The translations under genes and the position numbers were made by a program. A stretch of 64,000 nt of DNA from Chytriomyces cf. hyalinus JEL632 (lineage: Eukaryota > Chytridiomycota > Chytridiomycetes > Chytridiales > Chytriomycetaceae). Below the pieces are notes generated by a model that made no database searches, was not told where the DNA came from, and worked only from the letters and a program-made list of their open reading frames with translations. Location: contig JAIWWG010000017.1 of the NCBI GenBank assembly GCA_025435555.1, forward strand, positions 248,001 to 312,000. Reading direction: 5' to 3'. Shown piece by piece: positions 11,756 through 23,189 of this stretch (the stretch's first letter is position 1; every line of letters begins with the position of its first letter).

Positions 11756-14738
11756 TTAGCCTCTACCACTAGATAAGTAGGAACTCAAATCCTGCATGCC
11801 TTCCAATTCCATCACATCATCACCACCATCAGCCCTTCCGTCATGATCCATGTCATCATCTCCATGATAATCCAGACCACCAATGTTAACACTTGCGCCT
11901 AAAGCACTTGAATTTACGCCAGCAACGGCAGTAAGGTTTTTGATGGCAGTCTTAACCCGCTCTCGCACGTCAGGGTCACTGTCCAGCAGCATTTGTTTCA
12001 GCTGCTCATGGAACCCGAATGCAAGCAGCTTTTCACAGCGTTCATGGGTTCCCTTGACAGCTGGTAACACAAGATGTATATGAGTTCAGCTCGCATTCGG
12101 TGCATACAAACTGAAGAGGCCTCACCAGCTTCGTCAGGATCTGTAAGGTTGATAACACACCATACTGTTGCCAATCGAATAAGCGACTTGTCATGTGACT
12201 AGGGATATTCAGAAAAGTCGCCAAAATAAGACAAGTGACTGACCATCGGCAAAACATTACTCACCATAAACTTAAAAATATTTGACAATACTGAATCACT
12301 TGCAGCAATCAACCCTTTGTGTCTCTCACCACCTGTTGCAATATTAACAATCACGTACAAAGTCTGCAGGATGACGGCATCAAACTCGCTCGAGTTTACG
12401 GTGCTGCCGCTCAGCTTCTTATCAAAGAGAATCGCAAGAGATGCCTCCCCCAATCCGTCAAATACAGCGTCAATGTCCTCTTCTTTTCCACAAACAAGAT
12501 TTCTGAGGAGATTCAGAGACTGTTCTTGGATGCCGATTTGGGTGTCAAACAGGAGTCTGTTCATATGATTCGAATTAAAAGAAACTTGCCATAAGCAAAT
12601 CATTTTGTCAAGCAAATGTTCACGAACCGTTTCAGTCCTTCCCAACCAAGCTCGGCCATTACTTTCGCTTTGATTGTGGATCCAGCCTGATACAGTAAAT
12701 TTTTGAGTGCCCACACGCTGTTTAACTTTAGATGGTAATCTGATGCGGACACAAGGGCCACGATTCGTTCAACGCCCCCATGTTCAATGACCGTTTTTTT
12801 CATAGGGCTGAAGTCCAATACAATGTTACAAAGTGTGGCGCTTGCGCTTGTTTGAACCTCCACATCCTTGTCGTTCAGAAGGTTAAAGAGCGGATATGCC
12901 ACTCCCGCATCCACAAGAGAAGTTCGCAGGTTTTTGACACTGCGGCTGAGACTGCGGGTACATTTGCATGCGGCGCTTCGTAATCGCGTGGAAGGGCTAG
13001 ACAGGGCTGAGACAATCAAAGGGAGAAGTTTTGCGTCGATAACTTGTTTACGACAGTCCTCACGGAGAGAAGAGACTGATGCAATTGCAAGGAGACAGCT
13101 CTGGAATGCGGGTCAATACATTTGGATTTCTCGCAATGCCAGATTTTCTCACCTCGACGACATGCTCGTAAGTTTTCAAGCTTGGCACCGAGTCAACCGG
13201 AATTACACTGGCAACAAGGGAGTCTGATTTGGGTTTCCCCATTCCTTTAGAAGCTTCACTCTCGCCTTCCCCAGTCAACCCATTAGCAGAGCCACCTATT
13301 AATCCGCGCATCTCGTGACATAGTAGTAAATCTGAGAGTTTTGTGATAGCGTCACCCTCCATGGCAAGCTTTTGCAGCATTTCGGAGTCAGCTACAAGCT
13401 CTGCAAACACTAAAGGGGCGCGTTCAAGCAGTGGCAGATCGGTTGTCAATAACGATACGTCCGAAAAGAGTTTGATAAGCGTGGGAAGTAGCAGCTGTGA
13501 CGGAATTCGTTGATTTTCCAAGTTTACGATGCGGTACAAATTGGAGAGACTGTGGAAAAGATTTTCAATACAAAGAGAAAGTACCAAGTACATGGTTCTT
13601 TTACCAAGAAGCCGCAAGCAGTCGTGTCATAGCAAATCGACCTTCCTTTAACAGCCTTAACAGCATCAGAACACTCCGTTCCTCTTTCACACCAGCCTCC
13701 CCTTCAACAAACAGGGCAACAAGTTTTTTGCCAGCTTCAGGATTTCCCTTCACAAGACACGAAAGGGCATCCAAGGCATGCTCTTGCATCGTATGAAATC
13801 GAACCCAATGAGTTTTGGACAGAAGATTCAGCAATTTTTGCAGAGCACCAAGCGACACTATTTGAGATTGAATGCCTTGGGACTCTTTCGAAGTCTGAGA
13901 ATAGGCGGTAGTGGGGGAAGGAGTTGGTGGGAAAGCGCTGGATGCAATATGTGCTAGTATTGCAGCGCTGAGCTCATTGATTCGAATGTTGACTTGGACA
14001 GACGATGAAGACGCAGCTTCAGGAGAAGACATGATGGGTGGCGAGAGCAGAGAAATTAAGTTGCTGATAAACATTGTCTGATATGTGCGAACGCCTAAGT
14101 AAATAATAAACTCGCACCTGAAAACGATCATTTACCTGGTCTCCCGGTATGCGAATATTGACAGTCAGGATGGCTTTCAGAGCGCGAAGAGAAGATTCAA
14201 CGAGCTGCAAATCCGTTAAAACGCTTGCATTTTCAATTATTGAGGCGAGCATTTGAGGCGATGTGAAAAGGGGAGCGGCTTGAAGGAATTCGGATGAGTT
14301 TGACGATTGGCGACAGTTGTGTTTGAACAAACCGCCAACAGCTGCAAAGTTGTTTGAGACACCCTTGAAGAGGCTGGCGAGAACAACGGCAGACAATATG
14401 CGCACGTGGCTTGAGCCAGCCTTCAGACAAGAAAGGAGACTGAATAACAACGGACCATGCGTGAGTGAGCAAATCGAGAGACACGTATCAGGACTCGTAA
14501 TAATCGAAACAAAAATACAGATAATTATAGGAACGCTATCAGTAAGTAGGGAGTGTCAAACGAACATTTCCGCCAGGTCCACGGTCGCAAGAAAGAAGCA
14601 CTTCCTGTCAGTCCCGCCGATGGCGCTGTTTCGGAGTGCCCGCAAGGCATCAACGACCGCCGCATCAGCTTCGTTCCGGGTTGCTTGGCGCAGGTCATCG
14701 ACAAGCGCTCGCAGTTTGTGCTCGTGTTTGTCGCGCAT
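11756..14738 (-). CDS. ARMC8: ARMC8/Gid5-type armadillo subunit of the GID/CTLH ubiquitin ligase
   Basis: Eight exons on the minus strand: 14738-14566, 14439-14136, 14077-13605, 13549-13153, 13100-12628, 12556-12265, 12198-12126 and 12060-11756 (829 residues). The protein is a chain of armadillo repeats. Stretches characteristic of ARMC8 are ALRNSAIGGTDRKC near the N-terminus, RLRSAACKCTRSLSRSVKNL, TLCNIVLDFSPMK, LNSVWALKNLLYQA, LNLLRNLVCGKEEDI and VWCVINLTDPDEA. In yeast and animals this subunit (Vid28/Gid5, ARMC8) is a core scaffold of the GID/CTLH E3 complex. It is about 150 residues longer than human ARMC8, mainly in Ser/Thr/Pro-rich and acidic loops (for example GGDDVMELEG near the C-terminus). 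Confidence 0.93.
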
Positions 14739-14839
14739 TTTATCGTTGTTGTTTGTTGAACGTAAAATAAGTCACATATTCACTTAAACCATCCTGCGGC
14801 TTTGTTCAGGTCACACTCACAGCACTCGCATCCTCCTTC
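14739..14839. promoter_or_regulatory. Short bidirectional promoter, ARMC8 and Gds1/KilA-N gene
   Basis: Only 101 bp separate the divergent start codons at 14738 (minus) and 14840 (plus). Any core promoter elements and both leaders must overlap here or extend into the coding regions. No clear TATA box was seen. Confidence 0.5.
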
Positions 14840-17800
14840 ATGGACACGCAACTGCACTTCAACGGGTTCGAACTGCAGCTGCTCTCAGAAGAGCTGCGCG
14901 ATAAAGTCCTGATGGGGAGTGAGTCATCCCAATACTCTCAGCACCTCTCATGCTCTTGTGCTCACCCTTTACCCCAACGCAGTCGTGAAAGCAATTCTTC
15001 ATTCCGGTTTCAATACGCCCCTCACCCCAAAGGAAATCACTGATGCAATCATGGTGAACAACTATGCGCATTTGGGCGGGAATACCCCCCAAGCGACGGT
15101 TTCTTCCCGCATTTCCACTTACTTCAAGAAGTGCAACGAGAGTAATGGTGCTCGTGTTCCGATTTTGGGAAGGTATTCTGCCTTCAACTTGTTTCGCGAG
15201 GTATTTCTCTGATCAACAGTTGGCGCTCATAAATCAGGTTGCTGTCACAGTCGAACAACAGGCGAATCAAGTACTATATACATCAATTTCCTTATATTCA
15301 AACCGACAGCGAATATACCGTCGTCATTACTGCCGATCATCCAGTAAAGCCGCATCCAACTGTCACGACATCCGCTTCAGCTGCCGCCATCAATACAGCT
15401 AAGAGATTGATCTCGAACACACCCATCGCAAAGAAAAAAAGGAAATTGTCGGCTTCTGCAATGGACACTTCAAAAGCGCCCTCTTCGAAAAAACCTCGTC
15501 CGCGAAGTCGGATAAAGGGTTCGTCTCAGCAGCCTCCGGAGCCGTTCCAGTCGATCGCTGGCGTTTCGAAGTCCAATGAAATTGCCAAATCACCGCAGAA
15601 TATTTCTCAGGATTCCGATTTGGAGATTGATCTGGAAGGGGGTTTGAGTGACATGGAAACGAAGCAGAGCCCACCGAGGGAGCATTGGACGAGACAATCC
15701 GATCAATCTGCGCTTTCATCAGTTTCTTTCACTGAGCGCGTAAAATTGAAAAGAGAACTGCAACAAAACGCTTCTTTGAGTGATAGCAGCTTGAGCAGTT
15801 TAAGTTCCATCAGCCGTATTTCGAATTCTCCACCTATCGATATTGATGGCTCATCTGAGAGTGGGGCTGAATCTTTGTCCAATGCTCGAAACAATCGGAA
15901 AACCCACAATCGCGAGGAGAACGATTACGATGAGAACGAATCATCTGACTACGAAACAAGTTCGGACAATGGCTCTGAATCAGCAGGGGAAACATATGTG
16001 CCTTCATTTTCAAGCTATCACCATGATCCTACTCTGCCCCCCCAAAATCCAGAGCAAACATATGCGTTTTCTCCCGTTTTTCAACCGCGTATATTTATCA
16101 GGCCAAACACCACCTCCTTGCCCCCACTTTCGACGCTACAAAATCAGAGCGCCATTTCGCATTCATCCCCACCTTTAATTTCTGCAAGCCCAGCCGTGAA
16201 TCCGTACCAGAACTCCCAGCATTCATCCTTGACATTTCCGTCACGCTTATCTATTCCATCGCCGATCTTACTTCCAAGTCCGCGAGGCCCTTCAATATTT
16301 TCTCCGCACCTGAATTCAGGTGGGATGCTGTCAAACTTACATCCACTTGACTTGGGTCCTGGTCTATACCCATCACATCAACAACACCATCAACATCAAC
16401 ATCAACCGCAGCAGCAGCACAGCTCTTACGGATTATACCGGTCACAAAATGAATTGGCAAGTGCGCACCCAATTCAACACCCAGAAAGCGTCAGTGTGCA
16501 GGAACTCGATCAACTATTTTCGGACTATGATGCTGGCTTGGAGAAAAATTCAGGGTCACTCCCAGTCACCTTTGCGCGAAAAACAGATTCGAGACGGAGG
16601 AGAACCAGTATTTTAAAGACTGGTGGATCTCAGCGTCTCCAACAACCTTCAACTTCAAAAGAGGAAACCGCGTCAAATCGCTCGATTTTAAAAAGCACTT
16701 CGGTGTCTACAAAATCAGTTCAGAGAGATGTAAACCTGCAGTCGAAAGCAACAGAAACATCAATAATGCATTCGAAACAACCCCTTGTTCGCCGCACGAA
16801 CAAATCTTCTCCCATTCCAACCTTCAACGCAAAAATCCCGTGCGAGCTCTCCGACGTTCATATCAACCTCCCTAATCAACCTCATGATGCATATTACCAT
16901 CAAAGCAATGGCAGTAATTCGAATATCAGTGGTCAAATCATAACGATTAGCCGATTCAAATCGGGGCCAAGCATCCACATGGCCCTACATACCATCTTGG
17001 TTCGTGGCGAAACTGCATCTTATCCGCCGCCCACCCGCGTAAACCAGCCACTCACAGACTTCATCCGAGTGGGCGACCTTATGCGGCATTACCGAGATCC
17101 CCGGTTGTATGAGCGAAGCGTTGTTGGCATGGATACGCGTTTTGTTGCGTTGTGGGCACAGTTTCTGAAGGAGCTTTTGGAATTAAGTTTGAGTCGTGGG
17201 GTGCGTTCAACAAACGCCAATACTGCGGATGGGAAAAGAAATGGTCATAAGGAGGAAGGAGTGGAACAAGTTGAGGACGAAGAAATGGAAGCAGCGGCTG
17301 CTATGAGTTTGATTGGACTAGCAAGTCCTGTTTTAGAGGCGGAAGTTGCTGATTCTGGGGATGTGGTCCATGGTGGCGAAAGTTTTGCTGTCAAGGTATG
17401 CACTGCTACTGCAGGAGGGGTGCTACCAGAGTCCATTTTCACAAGTGAACTTGTCGTCGTGGTAATGAGAGCTGGCAGCGGGAGTTCCGGCATTTCACAT
17501 GAATGCAATGGTATTTGGTGAGACTTGAATCAGATTTCGCAATCACATTGACACTTACGTGCATTCACGCTTCTGCTAGGATCCCAATGGAAATCTGCAA
17601 ATATTTCACCGACATCTTGAATGTGCCGGCGCGCATTAATGATCTTTATCAACCTGCTCCGGAGCAAAGTCCAATTCTTCTCAGCACATTCTCAAATTTG
17701 CAGGGAGTCAGAGTGCGCTCATATAGTACCTCATCATATTCCTCAGCAAGCTCGTCCATCAGAAAACCTGCTCGTTCCACTCTGGGAATGGAGGAAAACG

Positions 17801-20369
17801 GGGGGATGTTTCTTCAGTTCGACAGTGACAATAACAGTCACGATATTGGTTCAGAGCTCCTTGAACCTGCTGCTTTACCACTGGAAGAAGACACCCTGGG
17901 TGATAATATCGAAGATGGTAGTCGAATATCAAAAGCCGATGAAATGATGGACGCAGCGCATGGCCCAGCAGTTGCGATTGATCCCTCCGGTCTAACACTC
18001 ATTCCCGCAACAAATATATCCGAAGCGTTGATGTGGATGACAACGATTGATGGTGTGTTTGTTTACATCACATGGATTGCTGTCCTAGGGGCTTCATCGG
18101 CCACTGTCGGGACACCGATTTTAAGACGAGTTGACAATGGTAAGGCAGCTATTTGATGAAAAACGAAGATGCATTTACAAATCTGGTTTCAGGAATGGTA
18201 AACGCCAGCCAACTTCTGCATGCGGGTGGAATGCATTCCAACCAAGAGAAGAGCGTTGTTCTTTCGCTGGAACGCGTCAAAAAGCGCTTCCGAAGAGCTG
18301 AAAGTAGTCTTCGCGGGACCTGGATTCCCCTGAACCGCGCTCGAGAACTGGCCAGAACTGTCGGTCTTGAACAGCGACTTAATGTTTTCCTGTCAGACGA
18401 AGCAGGGAGTACTTACTTTGGGGTTGTTGCTCCATCAAGGAGTGCGTCTACAACTGTGAGTGATAGTGGCCGTTTTGGAACAAGCAGCCCAATGCGCAGA
18501 AAAAAAGTTGCTGCTGCGAGTCTATCGATTGGTCCTGATGGAATTATGCGGGTGGCAAAGGTCAAGGGGTTAAATGGAGAAAGTGTCAGTCGAAAGTTGA
18601 GCGGTCTTTTAGCTAGTGCTCTGGGGTCACGAGCTAGAGGTAGCCCCTTGTTTTCTTCATCAACGGCAGTGTCCTCATTTGATGGTACTGGGTCTCTGCT
18701 GCCGCGAAGACCAATGTATCCGCCTGGATCACTGGCAGAGCTTGAACACCAACGGGCTTTGGAAGCTCTTAGCGATGCATCTGCTGGAGGCGCTCCGACT
18801 GATGTTGCCTTCGTCGATAGTCCTGCAGGAGGGCGGAGCATTTTTGGATCGGTTGAGCCTATCCAGCCCGATCCAGCTATTTCGGCATCAGAACGTTCCG
18901 ACTCCAAGTAATTTCGTATGATCTTGGTTATAAACGTCTTTCTCATTTTGTTTTGGTGAAACAGGTCGTCGACAGAAATTCTGTCCAAATCCGAAGCATC
19001 AACACGGTCTGCAATTGCTGCTCTCGCCAATTCCCTCGCTCAAACCACACGCATGAATCGACAACTGAGCCCACCAATCATAGCCGCGACTTTAGCCGCC
19101 TTCGCAACCGGTCTCAAAAAAATCAATGAGGCACTCCGCAAAGGCACTCTTACAGTTGTTCCAACCTCAGCCGAACTGCTCACTACATTTGCCGCAAGCG
19201 TTAAAAAAATGGATAATTCCAACGGCGCTTCTCAAGGACTTGAGACCATGTTTCCGGCCGTCAGTTTATCCGCGTTAATGAACAGTGGGAAAAGTGGTGA
19301 TGGCCAAGCGATGGATATCTTGGCCCAGCTGGGTGCGTCAATCGAATCCTCAGCAAGGAAAACTGCGCAGAATTTGAATCAGGCGGGTGCGGCTGAAGGC
19401 AGTTCAACGGAATCACAGCTTAAAGATGACAATGAAGCTCTTGTGGTTGGTTCGGAGAAAGCCTTGCAGGAACCCGAAGCTGCCACTCAAGATGTGCCCA
19501 TGAAGGAAGCGAGCGTAGAAATTCCATCAAATCTGGATAAATCTGACGACGAATTTGATACATGGTCCAATTATGACGGAGAGGCGGGAGTCATGCGACC
19601 TCGTCATAGTGCAAGCGGCAAAAATCTGCCAAATCCTGAGGGGCATATGTTGAAGGACCCTTGCTTGCCTGACCAAAAATTGCATAGCGGAGGAAAGCGA
19701 CGACCAGGTGCTGGCCCAGATGTTGGAGCTGAGGATGACGAGTTTGATGAAGAATTGGAAGCCTTGTTCGATTCGAGCACGGATTCTTTAAATTCTGCAG
19801 CAAGTGGTGGAAAAACTGACCCATACGCCACCGCTACATGGCCCACCATTGATTCCAACCAAGTTGAAACTAGTCGTACAAACGCACCTCTACCACAGTC
19901 TGGTGGAAAGGGTAAGCTAGGGGGTAAAGCCTCGCTCATGTTCAAAGAGATGCTCGAGCGAGAACGATTGAGCATGTCGGCCGATTTGGGCAGCTCATCA
20001 AGTAGCAATAGCAGCAGCGATGGCGAAGATGAGGGCATCTTTCATAAGCCGGAAACTCCTGCTGCCCACACGAGCGGCCTTGGCGGGAAAGGGCGACTAC
20101 TTCCTCCAGCACTACCTCTTCCACTACCCACAAAACGATCGGCACCAACTCCGAAAAGAAAAGCTTCATCACCCGTGATACCGAAACAAACCAAACGGAC
20201 TCAAAACACATCATCAGGATCCACCAAAAAACCGAATGTAAATATTATTCCTCCGAAGAAGGCACCACCTCCAAAAACCACTGGACGACTGGCACCACCT
20301 CCAGTTTTACCCCCACCCACTTTTGTAGAAGCCACAGATGAGGATGAAGATGTTGATATTTTAAACTAA
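14840..20369 (+). CDS. Very large nuclear protein with Gds1-type winged helix and KilA-N/APSES-like segments
   Basis: Exons 14840-14918, 14983-15200, 15251-17517, 17580-18139, 18193-18907 and 18965-20369 give 1747 residues. Residues 27-95 form a winged-helix domain of the Gds1/HARE type (TPLTPKEITDAIMVNN, LGGNTPQATVSSRISTYFKK, VPILGRYS). A long Ser/Pro/Gln-rich, probably disordered stretch follows. Two segments then resemble KilA-N/APSES DNA-binding folds. The first (about 650-880) holds FIRVGDLMRHY and, across intron 3, GIWIPMEICKYFTDILNV. The second (about 1005-1110) holds GTPILRRVDNGMVNASQLL and GTWIPLNRARELARTVGL. The second is convincing; the first is weaker and carries a long insertion. 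The tail is rich in Gly/Lys/acidic tracts and prolines. Probably a transcription regulator; the target is unknown. Confidence 0.82.
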
Positions 20370-20687
20370 ACGTGCATACTGTATCTGTGTCGCAAATGGA
20401 TACCCCCTACAATTGAGGACGCTAATACTTTGGAATGATTTGCTTCTTCACAAAGGTTTGAAAGAACTGCCAGCAGAGTTGTGAAGCACTTGAAATTGTG
20501 CGTCGCTATCGTGTATTTATGCTACAGAGGTGGAAAATGGGCACGCTGTGGATCATGCTCGTAGCTATGACCATGCTGATGCGCGGCCAGACTCACGCGT
20601 TCATCAGTAACCAGCTCTTGAATATTGCATGATTATTGCTGCATCACTTTTTACGAAATCAAAACAAACAAAACACTTTGCCGAAAA
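20370..20687. other. Intergenic region upstream of the RCK-tail protein
   Basis: 318 bp between the stop at 20369 and the chosen ATG at 20688. The reading frame is open from 20625 (an in-frame ATG there adds 21 residues, HDYCCITFYEIKTNKTLCRK), but that stretch does not match the conserved blocks. Nothing else recognised. Confidence 0.4.
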
Positions 20688-21455
20688 ATGCTCTCATCAT
20701 CGATCGAACGCACAGCAGCAAAGGCAACAACTGATCAGGAACGGCGCTTTGCCAAAGAGAGACGCGACCTTCGAGAGGTGGAACGCAAGGCGGCAGTTGC
20801 TGTCCAGAATCTGGCTCGGCGCCAGAAACAACTCGAAGCCCAGCTCTTTTCATTATCGCTGGCTGATGAAGCGCTCATGCTAAAGCGCAACAAGTCCAAA
20901 ACTCCGAAACCAAATGTTTTGCCAAATCAGACTCCAACTCCTCCAACTGCAGCTCGAAGGAAACTCAAAAAGAAAGTTGTAAAAAAGACAGCTGACGCGT
21001 CGAATGAAGCCCATGAAAAGTGCATCCAGATTCCAATTGCAACTCATTCATCCGTAACTTCTGCGTCTCCATCTCGTCTGCAAAGATTCGTTGTTCCGCA
21101 CGGAGAATGTCATGTCAGTTACGTCGATATTGGCCTTGGGGACAGCTACCATCAGAGCGTTGTGGGAGACCCTCCGCTTGCTCTGAATGTATCTCATGCC
21201 TCCATCAGCAGCGTGCAGGATCACAAAGAATACAGAAAGATGATTATCCGGTTCCTTCGAAATCTAGAATCCGAGGATACAGTGACAGAAATGTTTCTGG
21301 AACTGTCTGGGGATGATGAAGACTTGCCGCGGGATTGGAAACAGCAGAGCTTGCAGTTTGGGGGAAAGCTGAAGGGTAAGATTGGCGAGCTGGTTCTGCT
21401 GTACAACGAGTACTTTTCAAAGATGGAGAATGTGACGCAGGACGCTGGCCATTGA
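20688..21455 (+). CDS. Kinase-less protein homologous to the C-terminal tail of the RCK (MAK/ICK-type) kinase
   Basis: A single open frame of 255 residues with no kinase motifs. An N-terminal charged coiled-coil (about 16-60) ends in RRQKQLEAQLFSLSLADE; a basic Pro/Thr-rich linker follows (KTPKPNVLPNQTPTPPTAAR, RKLKKKVVKK). From about residue 181 comes a compact C-terminal block: FLRNLESEDTVTEMFLEL, LPRDWKQQS and LVLLYNEYFSKME. Both blocks recur, in the same order, in the tail of the kinase at 37546-39844 ([58 protein letters not shown]). I infer a stand-alone paralogue of that tail, possibly sharing its binding partner. The homology is read directly; the function is unknown. It ends 59 bp from the convergent GNAT gene. 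Confidence 0.85.
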   Translation: MLSSSIERTAAKATTDQERRFAKERRDLREVERKAAVAVQNLARRQKQLEAQLFSLSLADEALMLKRNKSKTPKPNVLPNQTPTPPTAARRKLKKKVVKKTADASNEAHEKCIQIPIATHSSVTSASPSRLQRFVVPHGECHVSYVDIGLGDSYHQSVVGDPPLALNVSHASISSVQDHKEYRKMIIRFLRNLESEDTVTEMFLELSGDDEDLPRDWKQQSLQFGGKLKGKIGELVLLYNEYFSKMENVTQDAGH

Positions 21456-21514
21456 GAATAAACTGTATTTAACGTTCAAGTTGTTCAACCCCGATTTTTT
21501 TGTCTGAGTTGCCT

Positions 21515-22125
21515 TCACTTTAGCGGCTTTACCAGCCGCACAAAGAACATGTCCTCACACAGCGCATCTTCAATTCCTCTCAACTGCTCGTACGGAAACG
21601 GCTCCGTGTCACCGCTCTTGATGTACCCACGCCTTTCATAGTACGCAATGAGCTCGTCCCTTTTGTTGATGACGTTCATGATGGCCGACTTCACCCCCCA
21701 AAGGGCAACAGCTTGCTCCTCGGCTGTCTGCAAAACAAACCGACCAATGCCAGTTCCCTGCTGCTTTGGTGATACTGAGAGCATGCCAAGGTAGACCTGG
21801 TTTGTGGCTGCCTTGTGCTCCACACAGACGCAGGCAGATACAGTGCCGTCGTCGTCGCTGATGAATAAAAGCAGCGACCGGGTTTCATCGGCCATCAGAG
21901 CAATGTATCGTTTTTCATCCATACGAGGACCTGATAACAGATGCATTTCTGAGGTCCAGCCGGGAGTTTCGCCAGTCCCTCTGTAGGCTGCATTCTGAAG
22001 GAGACCAACAGCGTACTTAGCCTCGGCAGCGGTAGAAGAAAAAGATAGCAGCGACAAACCACTAGGTGAAGAACTTGGGGAAGGTCTTCGACTGTTGCCT
22101 TGCGAACGGTGAGTTTCCCAGCCAT
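21515..22125 (-). CDS. GNAT-family N-acetyltransferase
   Basis: Two exons, 22125-22060 and 21994-21515, giving 181 residues. The spliced start reads MAGKLTVRKATVEDLPQVLH then LVNAAYRGTGETPGW, the usual beta1-alpha1-alpha2 opening of small GNAT enzymes. The acetyl-CoA pyrophosphate-binding motif A is LSVSPKQQGTGIGRFVL (Q-x-x-G-x-G). It is followed by MNVINKRDELIAYYERRGYI and a C-terminal strand. The substrate cannot be told. The donor GTTTGT is chosen over the neighbouring GTGGTT because it restores the Val of LVNAAYRG. An in-frame ATG 30 bp upstream (22155) could instead be the start. Convergent with the RCK-tail gene. Confidence 0.85.
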
Positions 22126-22570
22126 TCCGATTAATGATTTTAAGCGGGATTTCAAATATAGAACAGCGAATATGCCGCACTGCGAGAAAATACGCCCAAA
22201 CCCTTTCCATTGCGCCAGCAGAAACAGGCGTGGTAGATGAGGTGAGGTATTCTTTCTTTTCCATCATGTCTGTGCATGGGACCGGACGTCTGAGACAGAA
22301 CGATCAGTGCGAAACACCGCGCCTCCATTTTGATAAGAGAAGTGGATCAAGCAGCGCATCCAGCTCTTGTCGGCTTTATTTACGCCTGCTACCTTTCACT
22401 TGTCATTTCGAAAACTTTTTGTTTGGAATCTCGATTACACAAACAGCTTGCAGATAGGACGCGTGTGAAGCAAATACACCCACAAACAGCAAAATGAAAC
22501 AAAGACTATCGGCACTTGTATTTTGGCATGCTACAAGGGCCAGCAGCTTAAAACCCCCATCTCTTCAGAA
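22126..22570. other. Intergenic region between two minus-strand genes
   Basis: 445 bp upstream of the GNAT gene and downstream of the next minus-strand gene. It holds only overlapping frames that shadow each other. Presumed GNAT promoter; nothing else recognised. Confidence 0.35.
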
Positions 22571-23152
22571 TCAGCGTCGAATTGACATGAGTTCTTCAAC
22601 CCGCAAGCGATCTCTGTCTGTGTATGATTTATGCACTTTAACTGGGATGGCTTTAGTGGACAGGTACTCTTTCAACCGGATGGCATCAATCGAGTTTGGC
22701 TGGCCCTCAACCAGGAACGCAAGTTCTGTTTCCTGCAGCAAAGAAAATGAGACCGCAAAAAAGCATTCATTACTCGGACATGCACAGTGTATCAAAACAA
22801 TGACACCAAAACAAACCCTTGCGAGAGTCATGTTCTGAAATTTTTCTTTCATACGATCCGCTGCCTGTTTAGCATGTTCCAGCGCCATTTGCTCCTCCTG
22901 TGCGGCCAGATACCCGCGTTTCCGCTCAAACAAAGTCTTCATGGTCGTGTACTGTTCCATAATGCGTTTATGTTGCTGTCGATGCCATACTTTTGCACGC
23001 GCGTTGCTTTCGTCAATGTTTTGGATGATTTCGGCGTCGGGTTTTTCTGTTGTTTGCAGTTGAAGCTGAGACCAAAATATATTCCTGAATGGTACAAAGG
23101 GCCTACCGTACGCCTTGTACTTTGCAAGAGTTAAGCGATCCATCTTTCGCAT
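22571..23152 (-). CDS. Basic coiled-coil protein, possibly a mitochondrial ribosomal subunit (mS26-like)
   Basis: Two exons, 23152-22817 and 22732-22571, giving 165 residues. The start MRKMDRLTLAKYKAYGRPFV is basic and lacks acidic residues, as in many mitochondrial proteins. A long helical, charged middle follows (NARAKVWHRQQHKRIMEQYT, TLFERKRGYLAAQEEQMALE). The intron joins TLAR to ETELAFLVEGQ, and the end is KSYTDRDRLRVEELMSIRR. The size, basic start and central Arg/Glu-rich helix are reminiscent of mS26 (MRPS26/Pet123), but no decisive motif was found, so this is a guess. The start lies 37 bp after the stop of the next minus-strand gene. Confidence 0.55.
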   Translation of the reverse strand: MRKMDRLTLAKYKAYGRPFVPFRNIFWSQLQLQTTEKPDAEIIQNIDESNARAKVWHRQQHKRIMEQYTTMKTLFERKRGYLAAQEEQMALEHAKQAADRMKEKFQNMTLARVCFGVIVLIHCACPSNECFFAVSFSLLQETELAFLVEGQPNSIDAIRLKEYLSTKAIPVKVHKSYTDRDRLRVEELMSIRR

Positions 23153-23189
23153 TTGCCGAGTTGGCAGCCGAGCCGCATTGAAGGACGAT

